A stretch of DNA of 23,297 nt from OFTM10 sp964196195 (GCA_964196195.1 CAXMSE010000050.1:1-23297), one strand, 5' to 3'. Shown: positions 5,672-14,946, numbered from the stretch's first letter. The notes: generated by a model not told the origin, from the letters alone. Translations and numbers: made by a program.

Positions 5672-7618
5672 GTGACCGCCCGTATCGACGACGCCGACGT
5701 GCTTCTCGCCGGCCTCACCAACGAGCAGAGAGACGCGGTCACCACCAGTGCTTCACCACTGTGCGTCCTCGCCGGGGCCGGCTCCGGCAAGACCCGTGTG
5801 CTCACCCGTCGTATCGCCTGGCAGTCCGCCACCGGCGCCATGGACCCTCGACGGGTTCTCGCCGTCACGTTCACCCGCCGGGCCGCAGCCGAACTGCGGA
5901 GACGAACTCGCGCCCTGGGGCTACGCGACGACGTAGGGGCAGGCACGTTCCATTCGGTAGCGCTGGCCATCCTTCGCCGCTACTGGGACGACAAGGGCCG
6001 CAAGCCACCGGAGATACTCGAGCGGAGGATGGCGTTCCTCGCCAAAGCAAACCCCAAGGTCGAGCGCGCCACCATCGCCGACCTCGACGCCGAGATCGGA
6101 TGGGCGCGCGCTCGACTGATCACTCCCGAGGCATACGCCGATGCTGCCGCGGCGCAGCGTCGTCGCCCACCCCGCAACGCGGGCTTCACCGCGGAGATCT
6201 ACGCCGCTTACGACGCGGCCAAGCGCAAGCGCCGCCTCATCGACTTCGACGACCTGCTGGCTCTGTGTCACTTCACGATGAGCGACAACGAGTCGTTCGC
6301 AGCCGCACAGCGGTGGCGGCACCGCCACCTGCTCGTCGATGAATTCCAGGACGTCAACCCCCTCCAGTTCGCCTTGCTGCAGTCCTGGTTGGGTCCGGAG
6401 TCGAGCCTGCTCGTGGTGGGCGACCCAGCCCAGGCGATCTATGGCTGGAACGGCGCCGAACCCGAGCTTCTCCGCGAGATCGACCAGCATCTGCCCGGTG
6501 TGGCTGTTCTCAACCTGCGCACGAACTTCCGATCGAGCCCGGAGATCCTTGCTGCCGCGGGCCGCCTGCTCGATGAGCCGCCCCAGCCCTCGATCCGACC
6601 CTCCGGTGATGAGCCCACGGTACGGATACTGGAGGCCGACGAGGAGGCCGTGGCTGTCGCCCGAGCCGTCCGGGGTCGTCATCGGCCCGGGGCGCCATGG
6701 CGGCACCAGGTGGTGCTGGCGCGTACCAACGCTCAACTTCCCACCATCCGGGCCGCCCTGGAGAATGCTGGCATCCCCACCCGCTCCCGCGGTGAGGGAG
6801 CGATCCTTCGCCGGCCCGAGATCATCGACCTGCTCGACGACTGGGACGACCGTCATGCCCTGTCGATCGCGCTCACCGACTCACGCAGCGCCGACCGATC
6901 GGGGCTCACTCTCGAGCGGGCGGCCATGGTCGAGGCCTTCTTCAGCCTCGCCGATGACCACCTCGTGCTCGAAGCCGGCGCCTCGGTCGGCGACTTCCTT
7001 GCATCGCTTCGCGCCGACGACAGGGTCGGTCATGTGGCCGACGGCGTGGAACTCACCACCTTCCACGGGTCCAAGGGCCTCGAGTGGCAGATCGTGCACC
7101 TCGTGGGGCTGGAGGACGGGCTCGTGCCCATCGCGTTCGCCCGCAATGCCGCGGCCTACGCCGAGGAACGGCGCCTGCTCTATGTGGCCACAACCCGAGC
7201 CGAACGCGAACTACATGTGGCGTGGTGCCGCACGAGGATGGTGGGTGACCGACTGGTCGAGCGAGCCCCGTCACCATGGATCGACGCTTTCATCGGCGAA
7301 CCGCCTCCCCTGCCCGACGAGCGGCCATCGATCGCCAATTTGCGATCGCGAATAGCAACTCGACCCGACATCGATCTCACCGCCGTCGATGCTCAACAGC
7401 GCCTCGCCGTGAAGGATGCCCTCGAGCGCTGGCGCGAGCACGCCGCCTTGACCGCACTAGTGGCTCCCAGCGCCGTGCTGAACGACGACACCATCGATGC
7501 CCTCGCCACCGAGCGACCCTGCACGATCGAGGCGCTCGAAGCGATCTCGGGAGTCGGGCCGAGCAAGGCCCGTCGCTTCGGACTCCTACTCCTCGAGATC
7601 ACCTGCCTCGACGAGTAG
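5672..7618 (+). CDS. uvrD2: superfamily-1 DNA helicase, UvrD2-like, with C-terminal HRDC domain
   Basis: A 648-residue 3'-5' DNA helicase of the UvrD/Rep type, ATP-driven. In order: Q-motif region LTNEQRDAV (15-23), Walker A GAGSGKT (35-41), Ia FTRRAAAELRRR, II LLVDEFQDVNPLQ, III VVGDPAQAIYGWNGAEP, IV LRTNFRSSPEIL, V TTFHGSKGLEWQIVHLVGLE and VI EERRLLYVATTRAERELH. The last 70 residues (LERWRE to AISGVGPSKARRFG) form an HRDC-type domain, as in mycobacterial UvrD2. The Cys4 insert known between helicase core and HRDC in mycobacterial UvrD2 is not visible; the linker has no paired CxxC. The protein is slightly shorter than that family. It converges with the antiporter gene, 3 bp apart. Confidence 0.9.
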   Translation: MTARIDDADVLLAGLTNEQRDAVTTSASPLCVLAGAGSGKTRVLTRRIAWQSATGAMDPRRVLAVTFTRRAAAELRRRTRALGLRDDVGAGTFHSVALAILRRYWDDKGRKPPEILERRMAFLAKANPKVERATIADLDAEIGWARARLITPEAYADAAAAQRRRPPRNAGFTAEIYAAYDAAKRKRRLIDFDDLLALCHFTMSDNESFAAAQRWRHRHLLVDEFQDVNPLQFALLQSWLGPESSLLVVGDPAQAIYGWNGAEPELLREIDQHLPGVAVLNLRTNFRSSPEILAAAGRLLDEPPQPSIRPSGDEPTVRILEADEEAVAVARAVRGRHRPGAPWRHQVVLARTNAQLPTIRAALENAGIPTRSRGEGAILRRPEIIDLLDDWDDRHALSIALTDSRSADRSGLTLERAAMVEAFFSLADDHLVLEAGASVGDFLASLRADDRVGHVADGVELTTFHGSKGLEWQIVHLVGLEDGLVPIAFARNAAAYAEERRLLYVATTRAERELHVAWCRTRMVGDRLVERAPSPWIDAFIGEPPPLPDERPSIANLRSRIATRPDIDLTAVDAQQRLAVKDALERWREHAALTALVAPSAVLNDDTIDALATERPCTIEALEAISGVGPSKARRFGLLLLEITCLDE

Positions 7619-7621
7619 GAC

Positions 7622-9772
7622 TCAGTCGCCGCCGCTTGAAACAACTCTCCGGGGCTGGGCCACCACGACCACTGTCGCGTCGGATCGATCGAGGACCGTC
7701 TCCACCGTGTGGCCGATGAACGGTCGACCGTCGACGTTGCGGAGCTGGGCGCCGAGCACCACGAGGTCGGCCGATTCTCTCTCCGCCGAGTCCACCAGGA
7801 CGTCGCCCGCGGATGTGCCATCGATCATCAGGGGCCGCACGGAGATACCGGCACCATCGGCGCGGCTGACCGCTCGCTCCATCATCTGCTCGGCGGCCGA
7901 GTGCACCGGGGAGATCACCTGTCGGCGCCTAGGGCGAATACGCGTCAGCGGGGTAGCGGCTCGATCCACCACATGGGTGAGCACGATCTCAGTGCCGAGC
8001 TGGGCCGATATGGCGAAGGCGACCTCTTGAGCCGACAGGGCCGATGAGGTGCCGGTGACGGGCACGATCGCCCGGCTGAAAGCTGCCGGTAGTGGCCGAT
8101 CCAGGCCACGGGCCCGACGCACGATCACCACCGGAATCGAGGTGGTGAGCAGTAGCTCGTCGACCATCGGCGAATACAGCACCCCCTCATGGCGGGCGGC
8201 CACCCCAACCACGATCACTCCATAGCCGAGCCGCGACTCATTGACGATCTGGCCGGCGACATCGTCGCCTCGGACCCGGGTGTGGTCGACATCGCGTTCG
8301 TCGAGCACATTGCGCAGCACCGTGACGTCGGGCCAATAATCTCCATCGGCCACCGACACAATGGTGGCCGGCGCCTCCTTGGGCCACGCGAACTGGACGA
8401 TCTGGGCCGCCGCGATCGAAGCGGGCTCGCCCTTCGACGGCAAGAGGATCCGAGCGGACTTCACCACCAGGTTGCGGCTCAGCACCTCCTCGCGTTCGAG
8501 TCGTTCCTGCTCGTCGGGCGAGCCGCGCCAGTCACGAACGACGATCCGCAGGCTGACCGCCGCGAAGACCGACGTGAGGAGGGGCACGATGATGATGACG
8601 GTGTAGGCCGTCTCGGTGAATACCTCGAGTGACAGGCCCACCGATGCGATGACGATCTCGAGGGCGCCACGGGCATTGAGCCCGGCACCCAGTGCCGCCG
8701 CGGCCCGAGAGGACTGGCCGGCGAGACGAGCCCCGAGGAACGCCCCGGCGAACTTGGCGACGATGGCCACCAACACCACCACTGTGGCCCAAGCGAGGGC
8801 TTCGCTGTCGGCGAGCAAGCCGAGGTCGACCCTCAGCCCGGCGGTGGCAAAGAAGATCGGGGCGAGAAAGGCGCCGGTGAGGGACTCGATGTGATGGAGC
8901 ACCTCCTGTTGCTGGAAACGCGACCGGTGAAGAACGACACCGGCAACGAAAGCGCCGAGCACCGCCTCGATCCCGAGTGTCTGGGTGGCCACACCGAAGA
9001 CGAGCATCGTGAAGATCGCGATGGTCATGGCCCCGCTGAGGTTGGGGCCGTCGCGCCTCACCCATCTCAGTGCACGATCCACGAGCCGCTGACCAAGGGT
9101 CATGGCCACAGCCAGGAACACAGCGAGACCGATCACCGTCTCCGCGACATTTCCGACCGAGACTTCGCCGGAGACGGCGAAGCCGGTGAACACAGCCAAC
9201 ATCACCCAGCCGACAACATCGTTGGCCATGCCGGCCGCGACGGTGATCTGGCCGAAATCGCGGCGCATGAGCCCCAGCTCGGAAAGAATCTTCGCGATCA
9301 CGGCAAGAGCCGAGACGGACAGAGCCGCCGCGACGAAAAGGGCAAAGACCGTGCGGTCGGCTCCGGGGCCGAGGAAGGAGTCCGGCAGGGCAAACCCCAC
9401 GATGAGTCCACCGATCAGGGGAACCACCAGGCTGAAACCGGTGACCAGAGCCGCAGCTCGGCCGAGCCGACGGATCAGCCCAAGATCGGTCTCGAACCCG
9501 GCCGTGACCAGCAGCAGCGCCACCCCGAGCCAGCTGACGGCGAGGAGGGCAGCAGACGACATCTCGTCGTCGGGCAGGAACCAGTGAAATCCGTCCGGCC
9601 ACACTCGACCGAAGAGCGACGGACCGAGGATCACCCCGGCCGCGAGCTGGCCGATCACCGACGGCAGATTGACGCGGCGCACGAGCGAGCCGCACCCACG
9701 CGCCATCAAGACGAGCACGAGCAGCTGGGTCCAGAAGACAAGGAGTTGGTGTTCGTCCAGCGGGGTCAGCAT
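7622..9772 (-). CDS. Kef/CPA2-type cation:proton antiporter with two C-terminal universal-stress (USP) domains
   Basis: A 716-residue membrane antiporter that would exchange Na+ or K+ for protons. The first about 400 residues hold roughly 12 hydrophobic helices with CPA2 blocks: LPSVIGQLAAGVILGPSLFG (38-57), AALSVSALAVIAKILSELG (substrate-path helix), GAFVAGVVLHRS and GAGLNARGALEIVIASVGL. The cytoplasmic part (about 430-716) lacks a TrkA-N/RCK domain. It looks like two tandem USP-like units, the second closing with DLVVLGAQLRN and FIGHTVETVLDRSDATVVVV. USP modules may sense ATP or AMP. The ATG is 4 nt after the xthA stop, so the two are co-transcribed. Ion specificity is not determined. Confidence 0.88.
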   Translation of the reverse strand: MLTPLDEHQLLVFWTQLLVLVLMARGCGSLVRRVNLPSVIGQLAAGVILGPSLFGRVWPDGFHWFLPDDEMSSAALLAVSWLGVALLLVTAGFETDLGLIRRLGRAAALVTGFSLVVPLIGGLIVGFALPDSFLGPGADRTVFALFVAAALSVSALAVIAKILSELGLMRRDFGQITVAAGMANDVVGWVMLAVFTGFAVSGEVSVGNVAETVIGLAVFLAVAMTLGQRLVDRALRWVRRDGPNLSGAMTIAIFTMLVFGVATQTLGIEAVLGAFVAGVVLHRSRFQQQEVLHHIESLTGAFLAPIFFATAGLRVDLGLLADSEALAWATVVVLVAIVAKFAGAFLGARLAGQSSRAAAALGAGLNARGALEIVIASVGLSLEVFTETAYTVIIIVPLLTSVFAAVSLRIVVRDWRGSPDEQERLEREEVLSRNLVVKSARILLPSKGEPASIAAAQIVQFAWPKEAPATIVSVADGDYWPDVTVLRNVLDERDVDHTRVRGDDVAGQIVNESRLGYGVIVVGVAARHEGVLYSPMVDELLLTTSIPVVIVRRARGLDRPLPAAFSRAIVPVTGTSSALSAQEVAFAISAQLGTEIVLTHVVDRAATPLTRIRPRRRQVISPVHSAAEQMMERAVSRADGAGISVRPLMIDGTSAGDVLVDSAERESADLVVLGAQLRNVDGRPFIGHTVETVLDRSDATVVVVAQPRRVVSSGGD

Positions 9773-9776
9773 TGTG

Positions 9777-10559
9777 TCAACGACCCAGCTCGATCAGGAC
9801 CGGTGCGTGATCGCTCGGCGGGTCGTCTTTCGGCCCCTTGCGCTCGTTCCGATCGACCACCACCAAATCCGTCGCATCGGCGATCGATCGGGAAGTCATC
9901 AGCAGATCGATCCGCATCCCCTGCCTCTTGTGGAAGGCGCCGCCTCGGTAGTCCCACCAGGAATAGAGCCCGGCGTCTTCATGGTGCTCGCGGAACACAT
10001 CGACGAGGCCCCAGGCCTCGAGGGTCGCCAGCCGCTCGCGTTCAGGCGCGCTGACGTGGGTCTGGCCCTCAAGTTTAGCGGTGCTCCAGACGTCGCGATC
10101 GTCGGGCGCGATGTTGAAGTCGCCACACACCACCACGTCGTCGGTGGGCTTGCACTGGCCATCGAGGTCGGCGGCGAGGCGGTCGAGCCAGCCCAACTTG
10201 TATTGGTAGTGGTCATCGTCGAGGGAACGGCCGTTGGGCACGTAACAGGTCGCAATCCTCACCCCATCGCAGGTGGCCCAGGCGATGCGGGCATCCACAT
10301 CGGGATCCTCACCATCACCAAATCCTCCTATCGGATCATCGAGCCCGACCCGACTCAAGATGGCGACGCCGTTCCAGCGCCCCTCGCCGTGGTGGAGAGA
10401 TTCATATCCGAGAGCCTCGAAGGCCATCGCCGGAAAGGCTTCGTCGGCCATCTTCGTCTCCTGCAGGCACAGGACCTCCGGTTCGAACCTCTGGAGCCAT
10501 CGCTCAACGCGTCCGAGTCGGGCCTTGAGGGAGTTGACGTTCCACGTAGCGATTCTCAC
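9777..10559 (-). CDS. xthA: exodeoxyribonuclease III (AP endonuclease, EEP family)
   Basis: A 260-residue Mg-dependent AP endonuclease/3'-5' exonuclease for base-excision repair. Seen in order: RIATWNVNSLKAR (residues 2-14), LCLQETKM with the metal-binding Glu, GRWNGVAILSR, ATCYVPNGR, VVCGDFNIAPDDRDVW (catalytic D and N), DYRGGAFHKRQGMRIDLLM and the terminal PSDHAPVLIEL (catalytic D-H). Length agrees with E. coli ExoIII (268). The open frame extends far upstream into the kgd coding strand, but the GTG at 10559 gives the family N-terminus and has TATCGT 7 nt upstream. Its start is 40 bases from that of kgd. The antiporter follows in the same transcript, with no evident functional link. Confidence 0.93.
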   Translation of the reverse strand: MRIATWNVNSLKARLGRVERWLQRFEPEVLCLQETKMADEAFPAMAFEALGYESLHHGEGRWNGVAILSRVGLDDPIGGFGDGEDPDVDARIAWATCDGVRIATCYVPNGRSLDDDHYQYKLGWLDRLAADLDGQCKPTDDVVVCGDFNIAPDDRDVWSTAKLEGQTHVSAPERERLATLEAWGLVDVFREHHEDAGLYSWWDYRGGAFHKRQGMRIDLLMTSRSIADATDLVVVDRNERKGPKDDPPSDHAPVLIELGR

Positions 10560-10566
10560 CCGCCGG

Positions 10567-10572
10567 ACGATA
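10567..10572 (-). promoter_or_regulatory. -10 element (TATCGT) for xthA, leaderless
   Basis: TATCGT on the minus strand, 7 nt before GTG 10559. No Shine-Dalgarno is seen. Confidence 0.5.
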
Positions 10573-10585
10573 CAACCCGTGTGCG

Positions 10586-10591
10586 TATGCT
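10586..10591 (+). promoter_or_regulatory. -10 element (TATGCT) for kgd, leaderless
   Basis: TATGCT lies 8 nt before ATG 10600, the closest to TATAAT of the set. No -35 match at the usual spacing. The predicted transcript begins at or just before the ATG. Confidence 0.55.
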
Positions 10592-10599
10592 GTGGGGCC

Positions 10600-13500
10600 A
10601 TGACGTCCACAGATTCCTCTGACCTCGGGCCCAACGCCTGGCTGGTCGATGAGATGCGTGAACGGTGGGAGGACGACCCGACATCGGTCGACCCCACGTG
10701 GCGGGCCACGTTCGAGGACGCCGAACCGGCGGCCGCGCCATCGCCACCTCCCCCGATCGAGGCAATCTCCATCGAGGTCGCCCCTCCATCAACGAGCGTC
10801 CCCGCTCCGCCCGAACCAACGCCGGCGCCCCCACCCCCTGCCCCAACACCAACCACTGCACCTGTCACTGAGGCACCGGGCGACGCCGAGCCACCGGGCG
10901 AGGCGATCCGCGGAGCCAGCGCCCGCATCGTCGCCAACATGGAGGCAAGCCTCGAAGTCCCCACCGCCACGAGCTTCCGACAGGTTCCGGCCAAGCTCCT
11001 CGAGGTCAACCGGAAGATCATCAACGGCTACCTCGGCCGCAAGCTCAGCGGCAGGGTGTCGTTCACCCACATCATCGGCTACGCCGTCGTAAGGGCCATC
11101 GCCAACACGATGCCAGCGATGAACAACACCTATGTGGCCGACGCCGACGGCAAGCCGCGGCTCGTGCGCAACCAGCACATCGGCCTGGGGATCGCGGTCG
11201 ACCTGCAGAAGTCCGACGGCAGCCGCACCCTGATGGTGCCCTGCATCAAGGAGGCCGACACGCTCGACTTCCGGGAGTTCGTCGATCGCTACGAGCACCT
11301 GATCTCCAAGGTTCGCAACAACCAGTTGAGTCCCGACGACTTCTCGGGAACCACGGTCAGTCTCACCAACCCGGGCACCATCGGTACCCTGCAATCGGTG
11401 CCCCGACTGATGTCTGGCCAGGGCCTGATCGTCGGCGTCGGCTCGATCGCGTTCCCCGCGGAGTACCAGGCCGCGGACCCCGCGAAGCTCGCCGAGCTCG
11501 GTGTCTCCAAGGTGATCACGATCACGTCCACCTACGACCACAGGATCATCCAGGGGGCCGAGTCCGGCATGTTCCTGAAGAAGATCCATGAGCTACTCCT
11601 CGGCGAAGACGACTTCTACGCCGATCTGTTCCGAGCCATGGCAGTGCCCTACGAGGCGGTGAAGTGGCGCCGCGACATCAACCCCGTCGACCGGGAATCA
11701 GGCCTGCTGGAAAAGCAGGCGAAGGTCAACCAGCTCATCAACATGCATCGTGTGCGCGGCCATCTGATCGCCGACCTCGACCCACTCCAGGTCAAGGAGC
11801 CCAAGATGCACGCGGAGCTAGACCCCGCAACCTATGGGCTCACCATCTGGGACCTCGACCGAGAGTTCCTCACCGGCAGCCAGACCGGGATCTACGCCCA
11901 GGTGGGAGGTCGCGCCAAGATGGCGCTGGGCGATCTCCTCGGAGTGCTCCGCGACACCTACTGCCGCACCATCGGCATCGAGTACATGCACATCCAGGAC
12001 CCGGTGGAGAAGCGCTGGATGCAGGAACAGCTCGAAGGAGCCGACCGCTCGATCGCCCGCGAGGAGCAACGCCACATCCTCGCCCGGCTCAACGCTGCGG
12101 AGGCGCTTGAGACCTTTCTCGGCACCAAGTACGTAGGGCAGAAGCGGTTCGGGATCGAAGGCGCGGAGTCCACCATTCCCCTACTCGACGCGGTCCTCGG
12201 CGCGGCGGCCGATGCCGGCCTCGCCGAAGCCGTCGTCGGCATGGCCCATCGCGGTCGTCTCAACGTATTGGTCAACATCATCGGCAAGACCTACGGCCAA
12301 CTCTTCACCGAGTTCGAAGGAGCGGGCATCGAAGAGATGACCCAGGGCTCCGGCGATGTGAAGTACCACCTCGGCCAGAGCGGGGTGTTCGTCAGCCGTA
12401 GCGGTAACGAACTACCCGTCGAACTCGCCGCCAACCCCTCCCATCTCGAAGCGGTCAATCCGGTCGTGCTCGGCATGACCAGAGCGCGGATGGACGGCAT
12501 CGAGCCCGACGAGGGCTACGGCGCCTACCCGGTGCTGCCCCTGCTCATCCACGGCGACGCCGCTTTCGCAGGCCAGGGCGTGGTGGCCGAGACCCTCAAC
12601 CTCTCCCAGATCAGCGGCTACCGCGTCGGCGGCACGGTCCACGTCATCATCAACAACCAGCTCGGCTTCACCACCACTCCGGAGTCGTCGCGCTCGTCGG
12701 AGTACTCCACCGATGTGGCCAAGATGATCCAGGCCCCCATCTTCCATGTCAACGGCGATGATCCTGAAGCTTGCGTTCGCGTTGCCCGGGTCGCCTTCGA
12801 CTACCGCCAGAAGTTCAACAAAGACGTCGTCATCGACATGCTCTGCTACCGACGCCATGGCCACAACGAGGGCGACGATCCGAGCTACACCCTTCCCGAG
12901 ATGTATCGCCGGATCGATGCCCGCCCATCGGTGCGAGCCCAGTACACAACATCGCTGGTCAAACGCGGCGACTTCACTCCGGAGGAGGAAGAGGACGCGC
13001 TCACCGACTTCCGGTCCCATCTCCAAGTTGCCCTCGACGAGACCCGCGGTGTCGAGACCGACCCCGAGGCCCGCGCCAAGCTCCAGGCCGAACCTGTCGG
13101 TGTACTCCCCCATATGCGGACCTCCATCGACGAGGCCACCGTTCGACGAATCTACGGCGCTCTCTCTTCGACCCCGGCTGGGTTCACGATGCACCCCAAG
13201 CTCGCCCAGCAGTTCACCACCCGCGACAAGCTGTTCGCTGGAGGTGAGATCGACTGGGCCCTCGGTGAGGCGATGGCTCTGGGCTCCCTGCTTCTGGAAG
13301 GCACATCGATCCGCATCTCGGGCCAGGATTCTCGCCGGGGCACGTTCAGCCATCGCCACTCCACCCTCGTCGACTTCGACACAGCGGCTGAGCACGTGCC
13401 CCTGGCCACCCTTCCCGACTCCGACACCAATCTGTGGATCTACGACTCCCTGTTGTCGGAATACGCCGTCCTCGGTTTCGAGTACGGCTACTCGATCGTG

Positions 13501-14271
13501 AATCCCAAGGCGCTGGTGATGTGGGAGGCCCAGTTCGGCGACTTCGCCAATGGTGCCCAGATAATCATCGACCAGTTCATCGTGGCCGCCAAGGACAAGT
13601 GGAAGCAGGACTGTGGCCTGGTGATGCTCCTGCCCCACGGATATGAAGGCCAGGGCCCGGAGCACTCCTCGGCTCGTATAGAGCGCTTCCTCGTGCTCGC
13701 GGCAGAAGACAACATCCAGGTCTGCAACGCCACCACCGCGGCCCAGTTCTTCCATCTCCTGCGGCGCCAGAGCTTCCGGACTCCGCCCAGCCCACTCGTG
13801 GTGTTCACCCCCAAGTCGGGGCTGCGGGCGAGGTGGTCACGATCCAACGTCGACGACCTCCTCTCGGGCACGTTCGAAGAGGTGCTTCCCGATCGCAACC
13901 CGCCGGAGGCCGATTCGGTGACGAGGGTGATCTTTTGCAGCGGCAAGGTGGCGTTCGACCTCATGGCCGAACGAGATAAGCGCAACGCGCCGGTGGCGGT
14001 GGCTCGAGTCGAGCAGCTCTATCCATGGCCTTTCGCGGCCGTGGATGCCGAGCTGGCGAAGTATCCGAACGCCTTGGAGATCTGCTGGGTCCAGGAGGAG
14101 CCAGAAAACATGGGTCCGTGGAATTCCGTCAAGGGTCGCCTCTATGAAGCTCACGAGACCACCCACCAGATTCGTCGGGTGAGCCGCCACGAGTCTGGCT
14201 CACCAGCCGGCGGTAGCGCGAAGGTACACGCGCAAGAAGTCGCTCTGCTCCTCGAGAAGGCACTCAGCTAG
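10600..14271 (+). CDS. kgd: multifunctional 2-oxoglutarate decarboxylase / dehydrogenase E1-E2 (Kgd, SucA-like)
   Basis: A 1223-residue ThDP enzyme of the TCA cycle, converting 2-oxoglutarate to succinic semialdehyde or, with lipoamide dehydrogenase, to succinyl-CoA; M. tuberculosis Kgd is 1231. Order of parts: N-terminal E1 docking region (PNAWLVDEMRERW, 11-23), a Pro/Ala/Thr-rich linker (about 42-100), an acyltransferase (E2-like) domain ending with TSTYDHRIIQG (H314; the usual Asp of DHRxxDG is Gln318, as in mycobacteria), then the E1 domain with the ThDP motif from GD (652-653) to NN (685-686). The C-terminal transketolase half contains SGQDSRRGTFSHRH and QEEPENMGPWN. No lipoyl domain, as expected. 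The frame is open 109 codons further upstream, but that part is antisense to xthA. ATG 10600 matches the family N-terminus and follows TATGCT by 8 nt. Confidence 0.96.
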   Translation: MTSTDSSDLGPNAWLVDEMRERWEDDPTSVDPTWRATFEDAEPAAAPSPPPPIEAISIEVAPPSTSVPAPPEPTPAPPPPAPTPTTAPVTEAPGDAEPPGEAIRGASARIVANMEASLEVPTATSFRQVPAKLLEVNRKIINGYLGRKLSGRVSFTHIIGYAVVRAIANTMPAMNNTYVADADGKPRLVRNQHIGLGIAVDLQKSDGSRTLMVPCIKEADTLDFREFVDRYEHLISKVRNNQLSPDDFSGTTVSLTNPGTIGTLQSVPRLMSGQGLIVGVGSIAFPAEYQAADPAKLAELGVSKVITITSTYDHRIIQGAESGMFLKKIHELLLGEDDFYADLFRAMAVPYEAVKWRRDINPVDRESGLLEKQAKVNQLINMHRVRGHLIADLDPLQVKEPKMHAELDPATYGLTIWDLDREFLTGSQTGIYAQVGGRAKMALGDLLGVLRDTYCRTIGIEYMHIQDPVEKRWMQEQLEGADRSIAREEQRHILARLNAAEALETFLGTKYVGQKRFGIEGAESTIPLLDAVLGAAADAGLAEAVVGMAHRGRLNVLVNIIGKTYGQLFTEFEGAGIEEMTQGSGDVKYHLGQSGVFVSRSGNELPVELAANPSHLEAVNPVVLGMTRARMDGIEPDEGYGAYPVLPLLIHGDAAFAGQGVVAETLNLSQISGYRVGGTVHVIINNQLGFTTTPESSRSSEYSTDVAKMIQAPIFHVNGDDPEACVRVARVAFDYRQKFNKDVVIDMLCYRRHGHNEGDDPSYTLPEMYRRIDARPSVRAQYTTSLVKRGDFTPEEEEDALTDFRSHLQVALDETRGVETDPEARAKLQAEPVGVLPHMRTSIDEATVRRIYGALSSTPAGFTMHPKLAQQFTTRDKLFAGGEIDWALGEAMALGSLLLEGTSIRISGQDSRRGTFSHRHSTLVDFDTAAEHVPLATLPDSDTNLWIYDSLLSEYAVLGFEYGYSIVNPKALVMWEAQFGDFANGAQIIIDQFIVAAKDKWKQDCGLVMLLPHGYEGQGPEHSSARIERFLVLAAEDNIQVCNATTAAQFFHLLRRQSFRTPPSPLVVFTPKSGLRARWSRSNVDDLLSGTFEEVLPDRNPPEADSVTRVIFCSGKVAFDLMAERDKRNAPVAVARVEQLYPWPFAAVDAELAKYPNALEICWVQEEPENMGPWNSVKGRLYEAHETTHQIRRVSRHESGSPAGGSAKVHAQEVALLLEKALS

Positions 14272-14289
14272 ACCGCCAGTGCCCCCTTT

Positions 14290-14940
14290 TCAGTCACTGA
14301 GTGAGAAGCCGACGACCTGCTCGAGTTCTGCGAGTGCGTGGTCCGGATCGACAACCTTGATCGTGGTCATTCCCATGGCCCGCGCCGGTTTCAGGTTGAC
14401 CCCCAGATCGTCGAGAAAGACACACTCACCGGGCGCCACGCCCAGGCGCTCGCAGGCGATCTCGTAGAATCGGGATTCAGGCTTTCGAACGCCCACCACG
14501 CTCGACTCGATGATCTCATCGAACAAGGAATGCAGCTGCAGGAGATCCGGTCCGTCCGCGTCGGTCATGGCCTCGGTGCCCGTCTCGTCCCCGGGGGGGC
14601 TGAAGTTGTTGGTGAGCATCGCGGTCTTCAGCCGTAGCGAACACCGCCGCAGCGCCTCCGCCATTCGGGGCCGGATGGTTCCCCTCAGCCCCGCCAGCAC
14701 GCGGTTGGCGTCGACATCGAATCCGAGTTCAGCCGCCTCCCGTTCGAACTCGCCCACGAAGTCTTCCGGAGCCAGCTCGCCACGCTCGAAGCGAGCCCAG
14801 GCATTCGAGTGAGGGTTGGTGGAATTGATGCCACGAATGGTGTCGAGGGGGAGCCCCACCTCGGTCTCATACCGGTTGAAAGCCTCGAAGGGGCTAGTGA
14901 GAATCACCCCGCCGAAGTCGAAGAGCACGGCTCGAATCAC
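14290..14940 (-). CDS. HAD-superfamily (subfamily IA) phosphatase-like hydrolase
   Basis: A 216-residue haloacid dehalogenase-fold hydrolase. Motif I is LFDFGGVI with nucleophile D8; the usual second Asp is replaced by G10, as in the DFGGV subgroup that includes the N-terminal phosphatase domain of epoxide hydrolase and ACAD10-like proteins. Motif II is MLTNN (T110), motif III is VGVRKPESRFY (K153) and motif IV is VFLDDLGVNL (D177, D178). A helical cap lies between about residues 15 and 95. Loss of the general acid/base Asp may limit phosphatase activity. The start is a GTG at 14940 with TAGGCT 6 nt upstream. The gene converges with kgd and diverges from the NYN-S1 gene with 35 bases between starts. 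Substrate unknown. Confidence 0.87.
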   Translation of the reverse strand: MIRAVLFDFGGVILTSPFEAFNRYETEVGLPLDTIRGINSTNPHSNAWARFERGELAPEDFVGEFEREAAELGFDVDANRVLAGLRGTIRPRMAEALRRCSLRLKTAMLTNNFSPPGDETGTEAMTDADGPDLLQLHSLFDEIIESSVVGVRKPESRFYEIACERLGVAPGECVFLDDLGVNLKPARAMGMTTIKVVDPDHALAELEQVVGFSLSD

Positions 14941-14946
14941 CGAGGC

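Noticed and set aside
10273..10599. N-terminal extension of the kgd frame by 109 codons
   Set aside because: It is antisense to the conserved part of xthA and lies upstream of the TATGCT -10; the family N-terminus begins at 10600.
12412..13755. Minus-strand 447-codon open frame inside kgd
   Set aside because: Typical antisense frame in high-GC DNA; the plus-strand kgd has complete catalytic motifs here.
14261..14303. Inverted repeat CACTCAG/CTGAGTG between the convergent kgd and HAD genes as a bidirectional terminator
   Set aside because: Arms are only 7 bp, the loop is 29 bases and there is no U-tract on either strand in the right place.
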